From: Lepeophtheirus salmonis
Taxonomy: Eukaryota; Arthropoda; Copepoda; Siphonostomatoida; Caligidae
NCBI RefSeq assembly: GCF_016086655.4
Contig: NC_052135.2
Location: 12,986,363 to 13,050,362 of the forward strand
DNA length: 64,000 bases
Direction of reading: 5' to 3'
Shown here: positions 12,290 through 24,296 of the stretch, piece by piece
How the letters are laid out: the number at the start of each line of letters is the position of its first letter
Numbering within the stretch: position 1 is the stretch's first letter
Made by a program: the position numbers and the translations under genes
Notes under the pieces: generated by a model
Told to the model about the DNA's origin: nothing
The model's input: the letters and a program-made list of their open reading frames with translations, nothing else
Databases searched by the model: none

Positions 12290-12710
12290 ATTAACTTGAC
12301 GGATGTGCACTGTGCATTAAGCAAAACAGGTCTATTCTAGGTTTTATTTTGGATACAGCAACTTGATGATCATTCTTCACGTTAAGCCGAGATCTGTATT
12401 TATTTTTGATATAAGCTAATGCGGAAAACGTATTTTCACATAAATTATTAGGAACAAATAGTATAAGTAAATCTAAAGCTGCCTTTGCCAGTAGTGGGGA
12501 TTCATTCATCACAGAACACCAGAATTAGACAAGTGTTTTAGAATCAAAAATTGTTTTTAGTGTTTGGTCATATGAACGTTCCATAAGCGAATCTTCCATG
12601 TCAGACAACTGTTGGTATTATGTTTTTTTGTGGAGCATTATCTTCAGGGAAATACTTTTTAAAATGATTCAGAAGAGATTTATAAAAAAATATGTACATT
12701 CAACATTATT
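12290..12710 (-). pseudogene. hAT transposase relic (ZBED5-like C-terminus)
   Basis: The minus strand encodes a clear hAT C-terminal dimerisation segment: ESPLLAKAALDLLILFVPNN, then LCENTFSALAYIKNKYRSRL with the usual CE..FSAL.Y.K.K.R.RL pattern, ending after KIKPRID. Upstream in the same frame the similarity continues (about DMEDSLMERSYDQTLK) but is cut by an in-frame TAA at 12525-12527. Further upstream NHFKKYFPEDNAP is in another frame. The N-terminal BED finger and the catalytic portion are not found. This is a dead, 5'-truncated transposon copy. Confidence 0.75.
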
Positions 12711-12912
12711 TAAGTTTTTATGCAAATCAAAGTAATGTTGTTCTTTATTTTTCTCGTTTACCAGGGACTAAGAGATGTCACATATGTGAGATGAAGCATA
12801 TAAATTATAATACTGTTCCAGAAACGAGTATTATATGGATGAAGCTCGGCCGTATTGCAAACAACGCACCCGCATAAATTAAAACTAGTAACCCATGGAG
12901 TGACTTTTTAAG

Positions 12913-12920
12913 TGACGTCA
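12913..12920. promoter_or_regulatory. CRE/ATF-type octamer upstream of MESD
   Basis: A perfect TGACGTCA palindrome lies 103 bp upstream of the MESD start codon. ATF/CREB-family factors bind this octamer. A link to ER-stress control of an ER chaperone is attractive but only inferred, since the octamer also occurs at six other places in the window. Confidence 0.4.
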
Positions 12921-13023
12921 GTTCGAGTCAAGTTGACTTGTTGATTCTCAGTCAGTGATTCAAACTTTTCAGAAAGGAATCTTGTGACTGCCTAAACAAT
13001 ACTCAGTTAAGACTCCTTGGAAG

Positions 13024-13590
13024 ATGAGGACTCTCTTGCTCATCTGTGTGTCATGTCTCATCCTCTTGAATCTCAGTGAAGCTAAGAAGTCCCAGGAAAA
13101 GCCGGACTGGGCCAAGAAAGATATTCGAGACTTTTCGGACTCGGACATGGAGCGACTTTTGGAGCAGTGGGAGGATGATGATGAGCCACTTCCTCCAGAC
13201 GAGCTCCCCGAGGGGGATCCCAGGCGTCCACAGCCAAAAATCGACTTTTCCAAAGTAAGTCAGGATCCAGAGTCCATTCTCCAGGCATCCAAAAAGGGAA
13301 AGTCACTCATGATGTTCGTGAGAGTCAACGGAAGTCCAACAAAACAAGAGACGCAGGATTTGATGGGTCTTTGGCAATCATCGCTCTGGAATAACCACAT
13401 CCAGGTCGAGGTTTTCCCTCTTGAAAGTGACAGAGCCATTTTTATGTTCAAGGATGGCGCCGTTGCGTGGGAGGCTAAAAACTTCCTCATTAAGGAGCCT
13501 CGCGTTCAAGAGGTGAACATTGAGCAAAAGGCTTACTACGGAATCCACACACCAGAATATGCTCAACAAAAACAAAAATCTGAGCTTTGA
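13024..13590 (+). CDS. MESD: LRP chaperone MESD (Boca)
   Basis: Intronless frame of 188 residues. A signal peptide (about 1-20, MRTLLLICVSCLILLNLSEA) is followed by the MESD core: KKDIRDFSDSDMERLLEQW, an acidic proline stretch, then KSLMMFVRVNG, LWQSSLWNNHIQVEVF, and the C-terminal GAVAWEAKNFLIKEPRV helix-strand segment. The protein ends in KSEL, a KDEL-type ER retrieval signal (vertebrate MESD ends REDL). By family knowledge it folds the beta-propeller and EGF modules of LDL-receptor relatives such as LRP5/6/Arrow, and so supports Wnt signalling. Length matches Drosophila Boca. The start was chosen because it gives the signal peptide directly. Confidence 0.96.
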   Translation: MRTLLLICVSCLILLNLSEAKKSQEKPDWAKKDIRDFSDSDMERLLEQWEDDDEPLPPDELPEGDPRRPQPKIDFSKVSQDPESILQASKKGKSLMMFVRVNGSPTKQETQDLMGLWQSSLWNNHIQVEVFPLESDRAIFMFKDGAVAWEAKNFLIKEPRVQEVNIEQKAYYGIHTPEYAQQKQKSEL

Positions 13591-13899
13591 TATTAGTTGT
13601 TATAAATCTATTTCTTTAATATATATTTTAAAAAACAAAATAAGCTTATTAGTATTTAATATGTTACATAAAATGATTTTATGAGATTATTCCATGTAAA
13701 AGAACAGAGAATACGTCTTTGTACCATGAGTTTCATATCCAGGAACGTTATGTCATAATGGTAAGGTTATCAACTCTTATTGATATAAAATTTAAGGTCC
13801 AAAGTTTAAGAATTGGTTTTCTTGGGCTTGGGATGACGCCTACAAATAAAAATGTAAGAACGTTGTAAGCCCTAGAGACCACGTAAGGAAAATATATAT
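13591..13899. other. Gap between convergent MESD and kinesin 3' ends
   Basis: This AT-rich 309-bp stretch lies between two convergent stop codons and probably holds both 3' UTRs. No other feature is seen. Confidence 0.5.
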
Positions 13900-16800
13900 T
13901 TACATTATTGACATTTTTTGGCTATTAGATGTTTGAGTGTCATTAGAAGGTTTTTGGTTCTCCTTTTGTCCGTTGAGCCGACTAAAAGAGGCTGTGGTAG
14001 GAGCCATGTAGCTTGGGGCGGACAAAGGAAGAGACGGCAATGGCCTAATAAATAGAATCATAATAAATAAAATGATTCCCTGATAGTATGTAATATTTAA
14101 CAATTACCTTTTAAAGAAATGCCCATTTGAAGATCCTAATCTCACATCATTTGATGTGAGAAGGCGTGAAGTGGATTTACTCGGATTGAGTCTGCGTCGA
14201 GGTTCTACTGATCTCATGGCTGGAGGAGTGCGGGAAATGGCTTTCCCACGAGTGTTCTTCGTCAAGATCACCCTTGGGGATATCTTTTCTATTTTCAAGT
14301 TTTGCGTCATAGGGATAACTGCGACAGTAGGTTTAGTTAAGGTAAAAGTTTCTCTTCGAATGTTTTTAGAGGCATCACCTCCACTAGAGGTTTTAGGCGA
14401 ATTTAGAGTTTGAGTTATGTTCAAATCAACGGCTTTTAATTTTTTAGACTCAAAATTTAAATGTGTCTTTCCTCTGACGGAATTGACTGCAGGAACATCT
14501 ATTGTATGAGTAATATTTAAATCAACACCCCTTGTGGCTGGATTTGAACACATGGGTTCTATCGTACGTGTTGAATTCAAGTCTTCACATTGATCCACTG
14601 ATGATAAACCATCCTTTTGAATACCTTGAAGATCACTACCTGTACAGCTCTTACAAGAAGATTTCATAACCTTTACGCAATCTGAACTTGACTGAGAACT
14701 TAACTTGGAAAGATCGACAACTTGATTTGAATTCGAATCTGAAACAGTGCTGATGTTACCAATCCTACATTCCTCTTCTGATTTGGAAATTTTCAAGTCA
14801 TTTTCACAGGTAGAATATGCCATTAGATCAACCAGAGAAGTTTCAGATGGTTGGTCTTCTTCCATACTGATATCAAATATTGGAAGAGGATTCAAAACTT
14901 TAGAATGTTTTTCTTTTTCTTGTGGTGTTGGAAGGCGTTTATCATTAAGTTCATAATCGTCTACTTCAGATGAAATGTTCGTGGTATTTTTTGAAATCAA
15001 ATCATCTACGTCTGTTTCGAGTAGGTCCTTGGTACTCTCGCCTTTACCATCCGTTTTTTCCTCCACTTGTGCAATTGAAACGCATTCAGCATATAAACTA
15101 CCCAACAATTCTTCATTTGTATCTAAATTACTTGACTCAATTAAATCCTCATCCCATGAAACCTTACGTCCACAGAAATTGTCGATAATTTCCTATTTAA
15201 AAAAATACACAGCTTAATATTACTTACAGTTTTATGCAGAATTCACTTACCTGAACTTTAGAACTAAGAGAGCCATCCATGCTGTTTAATTGAAGATGTG
15301 ACGAAATTAAACTTGGCAAAAATGAGCTAATTAAATAATTATCCTTTCTTCTTTCAGATGCAATTAGATGGGAAAAATTATATAAATGCTGACATTTCAT
15401 TTTACTTTCCAAGGCTTCCAACTGAGCAGAATATTCTTGTTTCATTTGCAAAGACGGCGTTTGGATATCAAATGCATTTTTAGCTTCGAAATATTCATCA
15501 TATAAATGAGCTTTTTGTGATTCAAGTTCATCTATTGAACCTTGCAAATCTTTTAAAGTTTTTAAACAATTCTTGTGAGCGGTTGAAATCTTGGAAAACC
15601 CAAATGCGGATGATATCATGTCATTCCTGTCCAGCACAATTTGACTATGACTCATTTTAACCTTATAAAGTTTAATTCGAGATTCTAATTCCAATTTTTT
15701 CTTAAATAGCATCTTCACCTTTTGAAAAGCAACTCCGTTCGATAAATCCACACATTTATTATCATTATCAGCCTTCTCTTTCTTCAATCTATAATTTTCA
15801 TCTTTTAACCTTTGATTTTCGTTTTCAAGTGATCTAATTTTCTCTCCACTTTTAAAATCCATTGTTTCTTCGTTCTTCGGTTCATTTAGCTTGATTTTTT
15901 CTTTTAATTCAGATATTTCTTGCTTAAGATTTTCAACAATTTTAGCATATTGAGCAACATGAAAATCAACACTTGTGACATTCTTTTTTAGTTTAACCTG
16001 AATTTTTTTGGCTCTTTCAGCATATTTGAGGGTATTGTATGTATCTTCGTAAGTTTTTCCGGATGGTGACACGTTCGAAATCATGACAGTTCGACAATTC
16101 CCACCAAGCGAGTCCTTAAGAAGCCTTGTCAATTTGGAATTCCTAAAAGGGACATATTTAGATCCTTCTGCTAAAGCATTGATACAATTCCCTAAAGCAA
16201 GGAGAGACTTGTTGATATTTGCTCCTTCCTTTTTTCTGGCAGCCCCCCGATTGGATGTAACAGTTCCTCTCTCAGAGCCAGCTAGATCTATCATAGAAAG
16301 CTTAGCCGTTTTAACATCAGCACTTAATCCGGAGGATCGATCTTTCTGAGTGAGAAAAACCTGAAACACGGCATGCGATCTGGAGGACTCTGCATTGGCA
16401 TCTGTAGGATGCTGAGATCGATTGAGTTGCCATGTTGAAGAAGCTTAAGAAGTTCTTCGGGTGTTTTGGGCTTGTGACGTGTGAGCCCGGGAATGTTGAC
16501 TCCCGTTTTCCCGTCTTCTCTGACGTTGAGAGGAACTCCACCTGGATTAATGAGATCGATGACGTTTTCGTTGTATATTTCAAGATAGGAGATGGCCACT
16601 TCACATGAGAGCTCATCTTGGGAGGCCTCAATGCGCTCATAAATGGCCTTGACGGTTTTGAATGTGATGCCCGGATTTCCAGGACTCCCGAGCATGGTGA
16701 ATGTTTTCCCAGCTCCCGTGGCGCCATAGACAAAGATGGAGCTGTTGTATCCAGAGAAAAGGGCTTCCACCAGATCCAGAGCCGTGTTTTGGAACACCAC

Positions 16801-17169
16801 CTCATTGTCCTCGCCTGGGCCAAAGACGCGGTCGAAGGTGAATTTGTGGTCCTTTTGTGGGCGCTTGTTCAAGTCCCGCCGCCGTTGACGCTTTCCTTGG
16901 AAATAGAAATTGTCGTCATCGACTTTAGGATCGAAGATCAAAAGCTTTTCATCAACGACGTCGATGATGGAGCGAAGTCCCCCTTCTGACTCCGACTCCC
17001 TTTCGTTGGAGGGACGAACACGAACCGAGACCTTGATGTTGGTGACTCCAGGTCCTTCCGCTCCACTCAAAGGGGAACGACGTCTCTTGATGGGGGAATT
17101 ACGACGCGGCGAGCCTCCCAACTTCTTTCTTCCCAATCCAGAACGTCTCCGAATACTCTTGAGAGTCAT
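13900..17169 (-). CDS. KIF18: Kinesin-8 motor (KIF18/Klp67A type), apparent frame break in motor domain
   Basis: Three exons: 17169-15251, 15192-14108 and 14044-13900. The N-terminal motor has SVRVRP, P-loop GATGAGKT (149-156), NAESSRSHAVFQ (switch I), IDLAGSERG (switch II) and LTRLLKDSLGGN. GATGAGKT with NTLKYAERAKKI points to kinesin-8. A coiled coil follows the motor, then a serine-rich tail. Near the C-terminus PSYMAPTTA matches a motif near the end of KIF18A. Kinesin-8s are plus-end-directed motors that limit microtubule length and chromosome oscillation in mitosis. At about 16422-16423 the frame breaks: one base is missing between GNS and RSQHPTDANAESSRSH. With that base exon 1 would be 1920 nt, an exact number of codons, and the protein about 1049 residues. 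An assembly or sequencing deletion in a short A run is likely. Confidence 0.92.
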
Positions 17170-17901
17170 TTTCCATTCAGTTTCTCGAAATATTCCTCTC
17201 CAGGGACCAGAATTACAATTTTGAAGTTTCTCTAATTAATGACAACTCATTTGAGTTTTTGGGAAGTTTGATTTGAAAATTTGAAATGAGTAGTGAAAAG
17301 GGCTACAGAAGTGAATGAACATGGAGTACTCTAAAAGGGACCCTCAATAGCTGTAAACCGCTAGAATCAATATTAAAGTGTTCCTCACTCCTTTCTTTGC
17401 CTCCCCTCCCCCTTTATCAAATGCGTACAGCCTATGTTTGGAAGAAGAGAGAGAGAGAAAAGGAAGGGAGGGAGGGAATATGAATTTATATAATAATATG
17501 ATATGAATTAATTTATATAGACTGCTCTGTCCTGCTTCCAGTTCTATGGACTATTATGAGTCTATGACTTGAGAGTGGTGTTTGTAGTAGTTGTTGTTGT
17601 AACTTGTACTGGATGATGAGAATGAGAGTGGATCTTGATGACGTAGTAAGCAGAACAACGATATTGTCCACTGAGCAGTGAAGAGAATCAAATAGATAGA
17701 CTCTTAAAAAAGGGAGTCTTTACTTACTCTTACTCTTTTCCTTCTCTCTCTCTCTCTCTGTTTATCTTTATATTTCCAATTCCCTGCCTTAAGTAAAGTG
17801 GAATCCTTGAAGTGCCTCCAAGTCCTTAGCTATTCGTTCTCGTGGTCCTACTAGTAGAATCCATCCCTGTTTTGAGGATGAGCAAGAAATATTAGAGATT
17901 A
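17170..17901. promoter_or_regulatory. Shared divergent promoter interval, kinesin-8 and GRAF
   Basis: The 732 bp between the two divergent start codons must hold both promoters. It carries a GA tract (about 17446-17479) and a complementary CT tract (about 17742-17760) some 270 bp apart, plus two TG-rich stretches near 17577-17607. In arthropods GA tracts are known targets of GAGA-type factors; whether this holds here is inference. No TATA box is evident. Confidence 0.5.
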
Positions 17902-20900
17902 ATGATGGGATTACTACCTTTAGAATTTACGGAGTGTCTTCAGGATTCGCCCTTTTTCCGGGACTCGTTACACAGTCATGAGAAGGAGCTGGAAAGGACG
18001 AGTCAAAACATCAAGGACCTCATCAAGGAAGTGAAGAATTTAATTCATGCCGCCAAAGGTGAGAGGGATCTCTGGTGATTGACTAATGAACTAATGAGAC
18101 TGACTTATTTGCAGCCTTATCCGCCTGTCAACGGAAATTGTCGCAGTTACTTCGGGACTTCAAGTTCGAATGCATTGGAAACAATCAGACGGATGATGAA
18201 ATCATCATCGCTGGCTCCCTTAAAGAATTTGGGAACCTGATTGCCGCCATTGAGGATGAAAAGGATCGAATGGTGATTCCTTCAACTCCTTCCTCTAATG
18301 ATTTAATTAGAACATAAAACTCTTTTATTTTATTTTGCTTCTCTTTTTTCTTTGCTGTTTAGTTGGAGAGGGCGTTTGAACAATTTATTGAGCCTTTGGA
18401 AAACTTTCGCAAAGATCAAATTGGATCTGTGAAGGAAAGAAAGAAAAAATTTGAAAAACAAACTGCAAAATTCTGCACTAGTCAAGAGCGTTATCTCTCA
18501 CTATCCACAAAGAAAAATGACTCGACTTTGCAAGAGGTTCTATTCTCAACTCTCCACTCTCACTATCATTTTTGACATACATGCATGTATATTTTATAGG
18601 CTGATGCCATTTTAGGAATGGAACAAAGAGACTTCAACCGTGCAGGATTAGAATACGTTAGTTTGATTCAAGAAGTTCAAGAGAAAAAAAAGTTTGAATT
18701 TGTTGAGACCGTAAGTTCGATGTTTTAATTTATTTTGTTGTTTTATCATAGTTGAGTTTGATTATATAGCTTCTTGGATTTATGTACGGATGGTTGACAT
18801 TTTATCATCAAGGTCATGAAGTTGCAACAGATTTTAAGCCACATATGATGGAACTACAGTCAAGGATTCAAAAGGTAACACCGATAAAAAAATCAATTGT
18901 AGCACTTTGTCAAAGTGATGACCATTTTCAGACAAGGGAAAACTTTAATTCAAGTCGAGAAGATATACAAGCATTAATGAGGAAAATATTAGATGTAAGT
19001 TATCAATCCTAATTAGTGGTTTATATATCTTACTGTTTTTTGCCTGTCCTTAGAAGCCTTTGGACTCTGGGACACTCAACAAAATGTTTACTCGATCCGG
19101 ATATCTTTATGTGATGGAGAAAAAAGCTCTTACTACAGTATGGAACAAGTGTTTTTGCCGCTACCAAAGGGAGGGTCGAATATTCTGCATGATCCCTTAT
19201 AGTCAAATGACTGGAAAAATGGTATCTACAGATTCTTTCCGCCTTAAATCATGTGTTCGAAGGATACCCGACTCGATTGATAAAAGATTTTGCTTTGATA
19301 TTACTGGAGAAGATAGACCGTCCACTGTTTATACAATGCAGGCCCAGTCTGAGGATGATTTGCGTTTATGGTTAGAAGCCTTAGATGGGACAGAACCGAT
19401 GTATGTGCTCCCTCCGAAGCCATCCAACGCAGATCACTCTTATCTAGATGAAGGGGGTTTTAATTTCATTACAAGATCTTTTTCCGTTCTTGAAAATAGA
19501 GGCTTAGAAGATCAAGGTTTATATCGTGTCGTTGGGGTTTCATCCAAAGTTACTAAACTCCTGACAATGGGATTAGATAAAAGAAAGTCTGAAAAACTTA
19601 ATCTGGATGACCCTATGGAATGGGAATCGAAAACTATTACCAGTGCTATAAAGACTTTTTTCCGAAATCTTTCTGAGCCCATCATGACATTTCAGTTACA
19701 TCACCAGTTCATTGCAGCAGCTAGTAAGAAATTCTATACATTAACTTCATTAATTTAATATAATATGTGATATTTCGATTGACTTCAAAATTATTACCTA
19801 TTTAGTGATACATACGTTATAGCGTATGTACGTACGATTTTTTAATGCCAAGAGGGTTTTAAATTGTAATTATATTTTTATTGCCTGATCAAATCGCTCT
19901 ATTTATTTCGTTCATGTATGATAAAGTTATAACATTAATTGCTCATTTTACAATTATGGGTCTTAAAAGGCTTGAATGTGCAATATTTGCAAGAATGAAA
20001 TCAATGTATGTTGCTTAAAATACACTACTTTTTTTATAAATAGAACTTGAAACTCGAGAAGAAAGGATATCAGAAGTAAATAGATTAGTCTTGCAGATTC
20101 CTGAACCAAATAAGAGAATGTTAGAGCTATTATGTCAACATCTCGAAAAGGTAGTTAAGACTATATAAATTATTAAATGAATATTTAATGTTGTTGTTGA
20201 TTATGTTAAGGTTGCTGGCAATTCTAAAAAGAATATGATGACTGTATCCAATCTCGGAGTGTGTTTCGGTCCTACTCTTCTTCGAGCAGAAGAAGAAACT
20301 GTTGCTGCCATTATGGATATCAAATTTGGGAATGTTGTTGTAGAAATACTTATAGAAAATTGGAAGCAGTTCTTATCAAACGAACAGACGCAACAACCTG
20401 AATCATCCTCTGCCAGTAGTCAAAAAGATTTAAAGGGCAATAATTCTGGATCCTTAACTGTTTTGCCTCTTGGGGCAAATATTCCTTCCCCCAGGATTAT
20501 GTCTCCTCATCGCCCTCCTCCTCCATATCATCCTCCTCCACCTCCTTTAGGAGTTGCAACTCTAGCTCATGCTGTGATATATAATAATGGTCCGAAGCAG
20601 GTATGACTTAAGGTTCATTATAAAAATCCAGAGAATATAGGTATATATATGTAGGTTCAAATCACGAATCGTTCTCCACCACAAGATACCTCAAGCTATC
20701 AGTCTGCTACTTGGGAAAGGACACTTAGAGTATCTTCACAGACAAATCTAGTCCCAGTTCCAGCAGGATCCGCTCCTCATCACACATCATCTGGATTAAC
20801 TGGTCCCCCAAGGACTGTCCATTCTTCTCTTTCGAATTTATCAAACGCCTCTGCATCTACAGCTCCTCTTTCATCAATTATGTCCAGTTATGACCATCAA

Positions 20901-21618
20901 ACCTATTCAACGATTAAATCAACCTCTTCAACAAATTTAAAAAGTGTCCAAAGACATTCCACTACTGGCGGTGCGATTCAGGCCTTAGGTATTTATATTC
21001 AATTTGGATGAGTTATGTTACTACTATTATCAAATCTTTTTAAATCAACACTAATTAATAGGCTTGTCATCTGCGGCTGCTCTGTCTTCATCCGGCCAAG
21101 TATCTTTATCACGACCAGCCCAAATATGTAGTTCCTCATCTTCATCAATGGAGTCTTTACATTCCACTTCCTCTATGAAGGAAATGGCGTCAAAAATATC
21201 TGCTCAAAAGAGTTCTCCTAATTGTAAGCATTTTCGACTCCGTCCACATCCTCCTTCCAGAATTAGTAATTCACACTTACAGATTGCTAGACACTTAAAT
21301 CGTAAGTATGGCATACTGTACAGTTAATAACAAATCTTAATTTGCATCAATAAATACAGGTTTGACTCCAACTATGGAAATAAGAAAAGTTAGAACATTA
21401 TATGCTTGTGTTGGTGAGCGAGAGCCTGAATTATCTTTCGAACCAAATCAAATCATCACAAGTAGTAAGTTTTAGTTTATTAAAAAGTGTGATTACAAGA
21501 TATCTAATCTTTGTTCGTGTTGATAGTTCGTCCTTCATTTGAACCAGGATGGCTTGAAGGTTGCTTAGATGGAAAAGTAGGTCTAGTCCCAGAGAACTAT
21601 GTTGAGTATATCTCTTAA
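17902..21618 (+). CDS. Graf: GRAF-type BAR-PH-RhoGAP-SH3 protein (ARHGAP26/10/42 family)
   Basis: Thirteen exons join in frame to 901 residues: 17902-18058, 18115-18272, 18363-18536, 18600-18710, 18770-18874, 18932-18994, 19054-19723, 20044-20150, 20211-20600, 20655-20988, 21062-21301, 21360-21464 and 21527-21618. A BAR domain (about 1-240, LPLEFTECLQDSPFFRDSL at the start) is followed by PH (about 265-370), RhoGAP (about 380-565; arginine finger R414 in GLYRVVG, then NLGVCFGPTLLR and EETVAAIMDIKF), a long Ser/Pro-rich linker with a PPPPYHPPPPP stretch, and a C-terminal SH3 (about 842-901, LYACVGEREPELSF to GLVPENYVEYI). By family knowledge it binds curved PI(4,5)P2 membrane and inactivates RhoA/Cdc42 at clathrin-independent endocytic sites. 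A second ATG at 17905 aligns better with vertebrate starts; either could be used. Confidence 0.95.
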
Positions 21619-22144
21619 CTCTTCCTTCTAATACACATTTGTCAAGATGAGGACGAAGAAGGACGTCTTTATCTTTGGGGATATAGATATATTTTTATTT
21701 GTACAGTTTTTGCACTGCAAAATGAGATAATTTATAATGTGATAAAGTCATCATAAATAGAGCCCTATTTATGCTTGTAAATACTTCAAATCAAATAATA
21801 TATTTTTCTATGAAAAAAAAAAAATTATACATGATTCCTTTGACTTTTTTTTTAAATGTATTATTTAGTTAATGATTATAGTTTGTCATTAGAATACATA
21901 TATATAGATATATATACGGAAAATTAGTAAATATGAAATAAAACGAGGAATAATTATTTTTTTATTATTGAATTAATGACTACGGTACTATGCAGGTACG
22001 TTCTCGACTTTACATTTATGGTATGAGGTACTCTAGTACTAAGCAGTTTTGCAAATTGTCTACGGCAGTAGATTTTTTTAATATATGTACACCATAACGT
22101 ATTTCCCTGTTGAATTCAACACAATTATTTTGAATAAATTCAAT
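21619..22144. other. GRAF 3' flank and DUF268 upstream DNA
   Basis: This is short AT-rich intergenic DNA. AATAAA occurs near 21938 and may serve GRAF. An in-frame ATG at 22085 upstream of the DUF268 copy 1 start would extend the protein by 20 residues but bury the signal peptide, so I do not favour it. Confidence 0.4.
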
Positions 22145-23386
22145 ATGAGGATATACATAGCAATTTGGCTTGTAGCTTTATTCATGACTTGTGCTTGTGC
22201 CTTCAATTACGATGAAGCATATTCAAAACTCAAGACTCGAATCTCTCTTATTAAGTCAAAGTGTGGTGAGGTTTGTGATACAGATATTAAGAGTTCGAGA
22301 AAAGGAAAGTATTTTGAGGAAGTCCAAAAAGAAGTAGACTGTAAATCCATCTTTGAAATTGACGAAGGAGAATCGGTCTTCCCTATTGCACCTAAAAAAG
22401 TAACATTTTATCCTATTCTTTTCATGAATACATACATATTTATAAATATATCGATATTTTATTAATAGATCCCCAAATTTATGAGGAATTATTATAACTA
22501 CAATGAGAGAATTCAAATGTCAGATTCCTATATGTACAGTGAACCTTCTCAACCCTATGAGGAAACTTGGACCAAAGAAAACATAGAAGAAAGCCGTAAA
22601 TTATTCAGAGATGACTTAATGTTGGGAAGTTATGGAGCAAAGAGTGTAAATGAAATAGCGGAAATGCTTAAAAACTATGGTAATTGTTCAGAGGCACGAG
22701 TCCTTGTAATCGGATCTCAGGTAATCGATCATTTTAAGTATAACAATTCTCTTGGAATGGCACTTTTTATTATGTAAGCCATGTTGTTGATGAATATTAA
22801 ATAGTATAATAGAAATTAGATTTAAAGTATTTATGCTTTACTTCAGAGTCCATGGATAGAAGCCATTCTACTTGAGCACAATGTAAAGGAAATCGTAACT
22901 CTGGAATACTCTGATATAGTCACCACTCATCCTAAAATAAAGCCCATTCTTCCTCACGAATTTAATCGACAATATTTATCGGGAGAGTTGAAACCATTCG
23001 ATCTCACTGTTAGTTTTTCAAGTTTGGAGCATAGTGTAAGTCTATATAATAATTAACATGTTAGGTATGTCAGCATACAGTATTAATTTCACCATTATTA
23101 TCTACAGGGCCTTGGTCGTTATGGTGACCCATTGAATCCATGGGGAGATCTCATTACCATGGCACGAACATGGTGTGCCACAAAAAAAGGTGGGAGAGCC
23201 TTGATTGGAGTTCCAACTGGGATTGAGGATGAAATTATTTTCAATGCTGCAAAAATATACGGACCACTTCAGTATTCGCATTTGTTTGCGAATTGGAAGC
23301 CCATCTATTCTAATTCGAATCCTGATCGTTTTTATAAATCCTCTTGTAAATGGTGTTATCAACCTTTGTTCGTTGTTGAGAAATAA
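22145..23386 (+). CDS. DUF268 protein, copy 1 (secreted or luminal, methyltransferase-like)
   Basis: Four exons: 22145-22399, 22469-22720, 22847-23035 and 23108-23386, giving 324 residues. A strong signal peptide (MRIYIAIWLVALFMTCACA) is followed by a Cys-containing region (IKSKCGEVCDTDI, VDCKSIF). The family signature is SSLEHSGLGRYGDPLNPWGD, typical of DUF268 proteins. EARVLVIGSQSPWIEAILL plus IVTLEYSD resembles motifs I and II of class I SAM-dependent methyltransferases, and FDLTVSFSSLEH sits where motif IV would be. Function is not established; the methyltransferase reading is my inference. Introns are 69, 126 and 72 bp. The start was chosen for the signal peptide. Copy 2 lies 0.9 kb downstream on the same strand. 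Confidence 0.85.
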
Positions 23387-24296
23387 ATTTTGAAGATAAT
23401 TAATTCTGAAAAGGATACACCTATACTTATATTATAAATAGATTTTGGAAAAAATAAATAAATTTTAGGGGATTTTTGAATAATTAAGTAACAAAAAACT
23501 CTTCATTTATTCCCAATCCATAATATTGATATTGTTTTGGATAAGGCCATACATTGGTTTTTTTTTTTGTTTATGTTATTTTTTGATTCCAAATCCTTTC
23601 TGACTTAAAAATGTGTGTTTTGGATTTATTTTTATCTAACTTTATTGTAAGATGAGACATATTTTACATAAATTTTAATATTTATTATCGATATAAGTCA
23701 TGTCACTCTCATTTACTTTGGTTCATAATAGGATTTATTCTTCGCTTTATTCATGTAAAAGGAAATATTAATATTCATTGATATGCAGTACCTACTACCA
23801 AGTGCAATTGTAGTTGTTGTTGGTCTAGCTTCAAAATACACATCTTGTTTTACTCAGCAAATTTATTTTTGTCGGAACAAATAATATATGCTTTGACATC
23901 ATACTACCTATTCGTTTAAATATACGTATGTGTCGTTCTAAATAGTATTAAGTTATCAATATCTACAAAAAAAACTGGAACATAAGTAAATCAATGATAT
24001 TCAACTCATTGATACCAATAATTTGTAAGTAAAATTGTTTATTCATATGCATAATTGTTTGATTCACGAATATAAAAGAGAGTACATTAATTTCTTTGGC
24101 TGGGGAAAAATATAATTTAAATGAATATTACTCATAATATCAGGAATATTATAAGTTTGACAATGTACCATCAACAAACTAGTAATGATATATATATATT
24201 AGATTTAGTATCATAAATGAATCTGAAGAGGATCATTTTAGGACATTGAATTATAAATTACATCATTCTAAATTACATCTGACGAGTTTCTTACAG
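23387..24296. other. Spacer between the two DUF268 genes
   Basis: AT-rich DNA with a short TA repeat near 24189-24200. It should contain the missing first exon of copy 2 if that gene is active, but I cannot identify an ATG exon with a convincing donor. Confidence 0.4.

Noticed and set aside
12692..12877. Plus-strand frame containing RLPGTKRCHIC
   Set aside because: It overlaps the N-terminal side of the hAT relic on the opposite strand and has no homology that I can see.
22085..22144. Upstream in-frame ATG for DUF268 copy 1
   Set aside because: It would add 20 residues before the signal peptide, and the ATG at 22145 gives a standard signal sequence.
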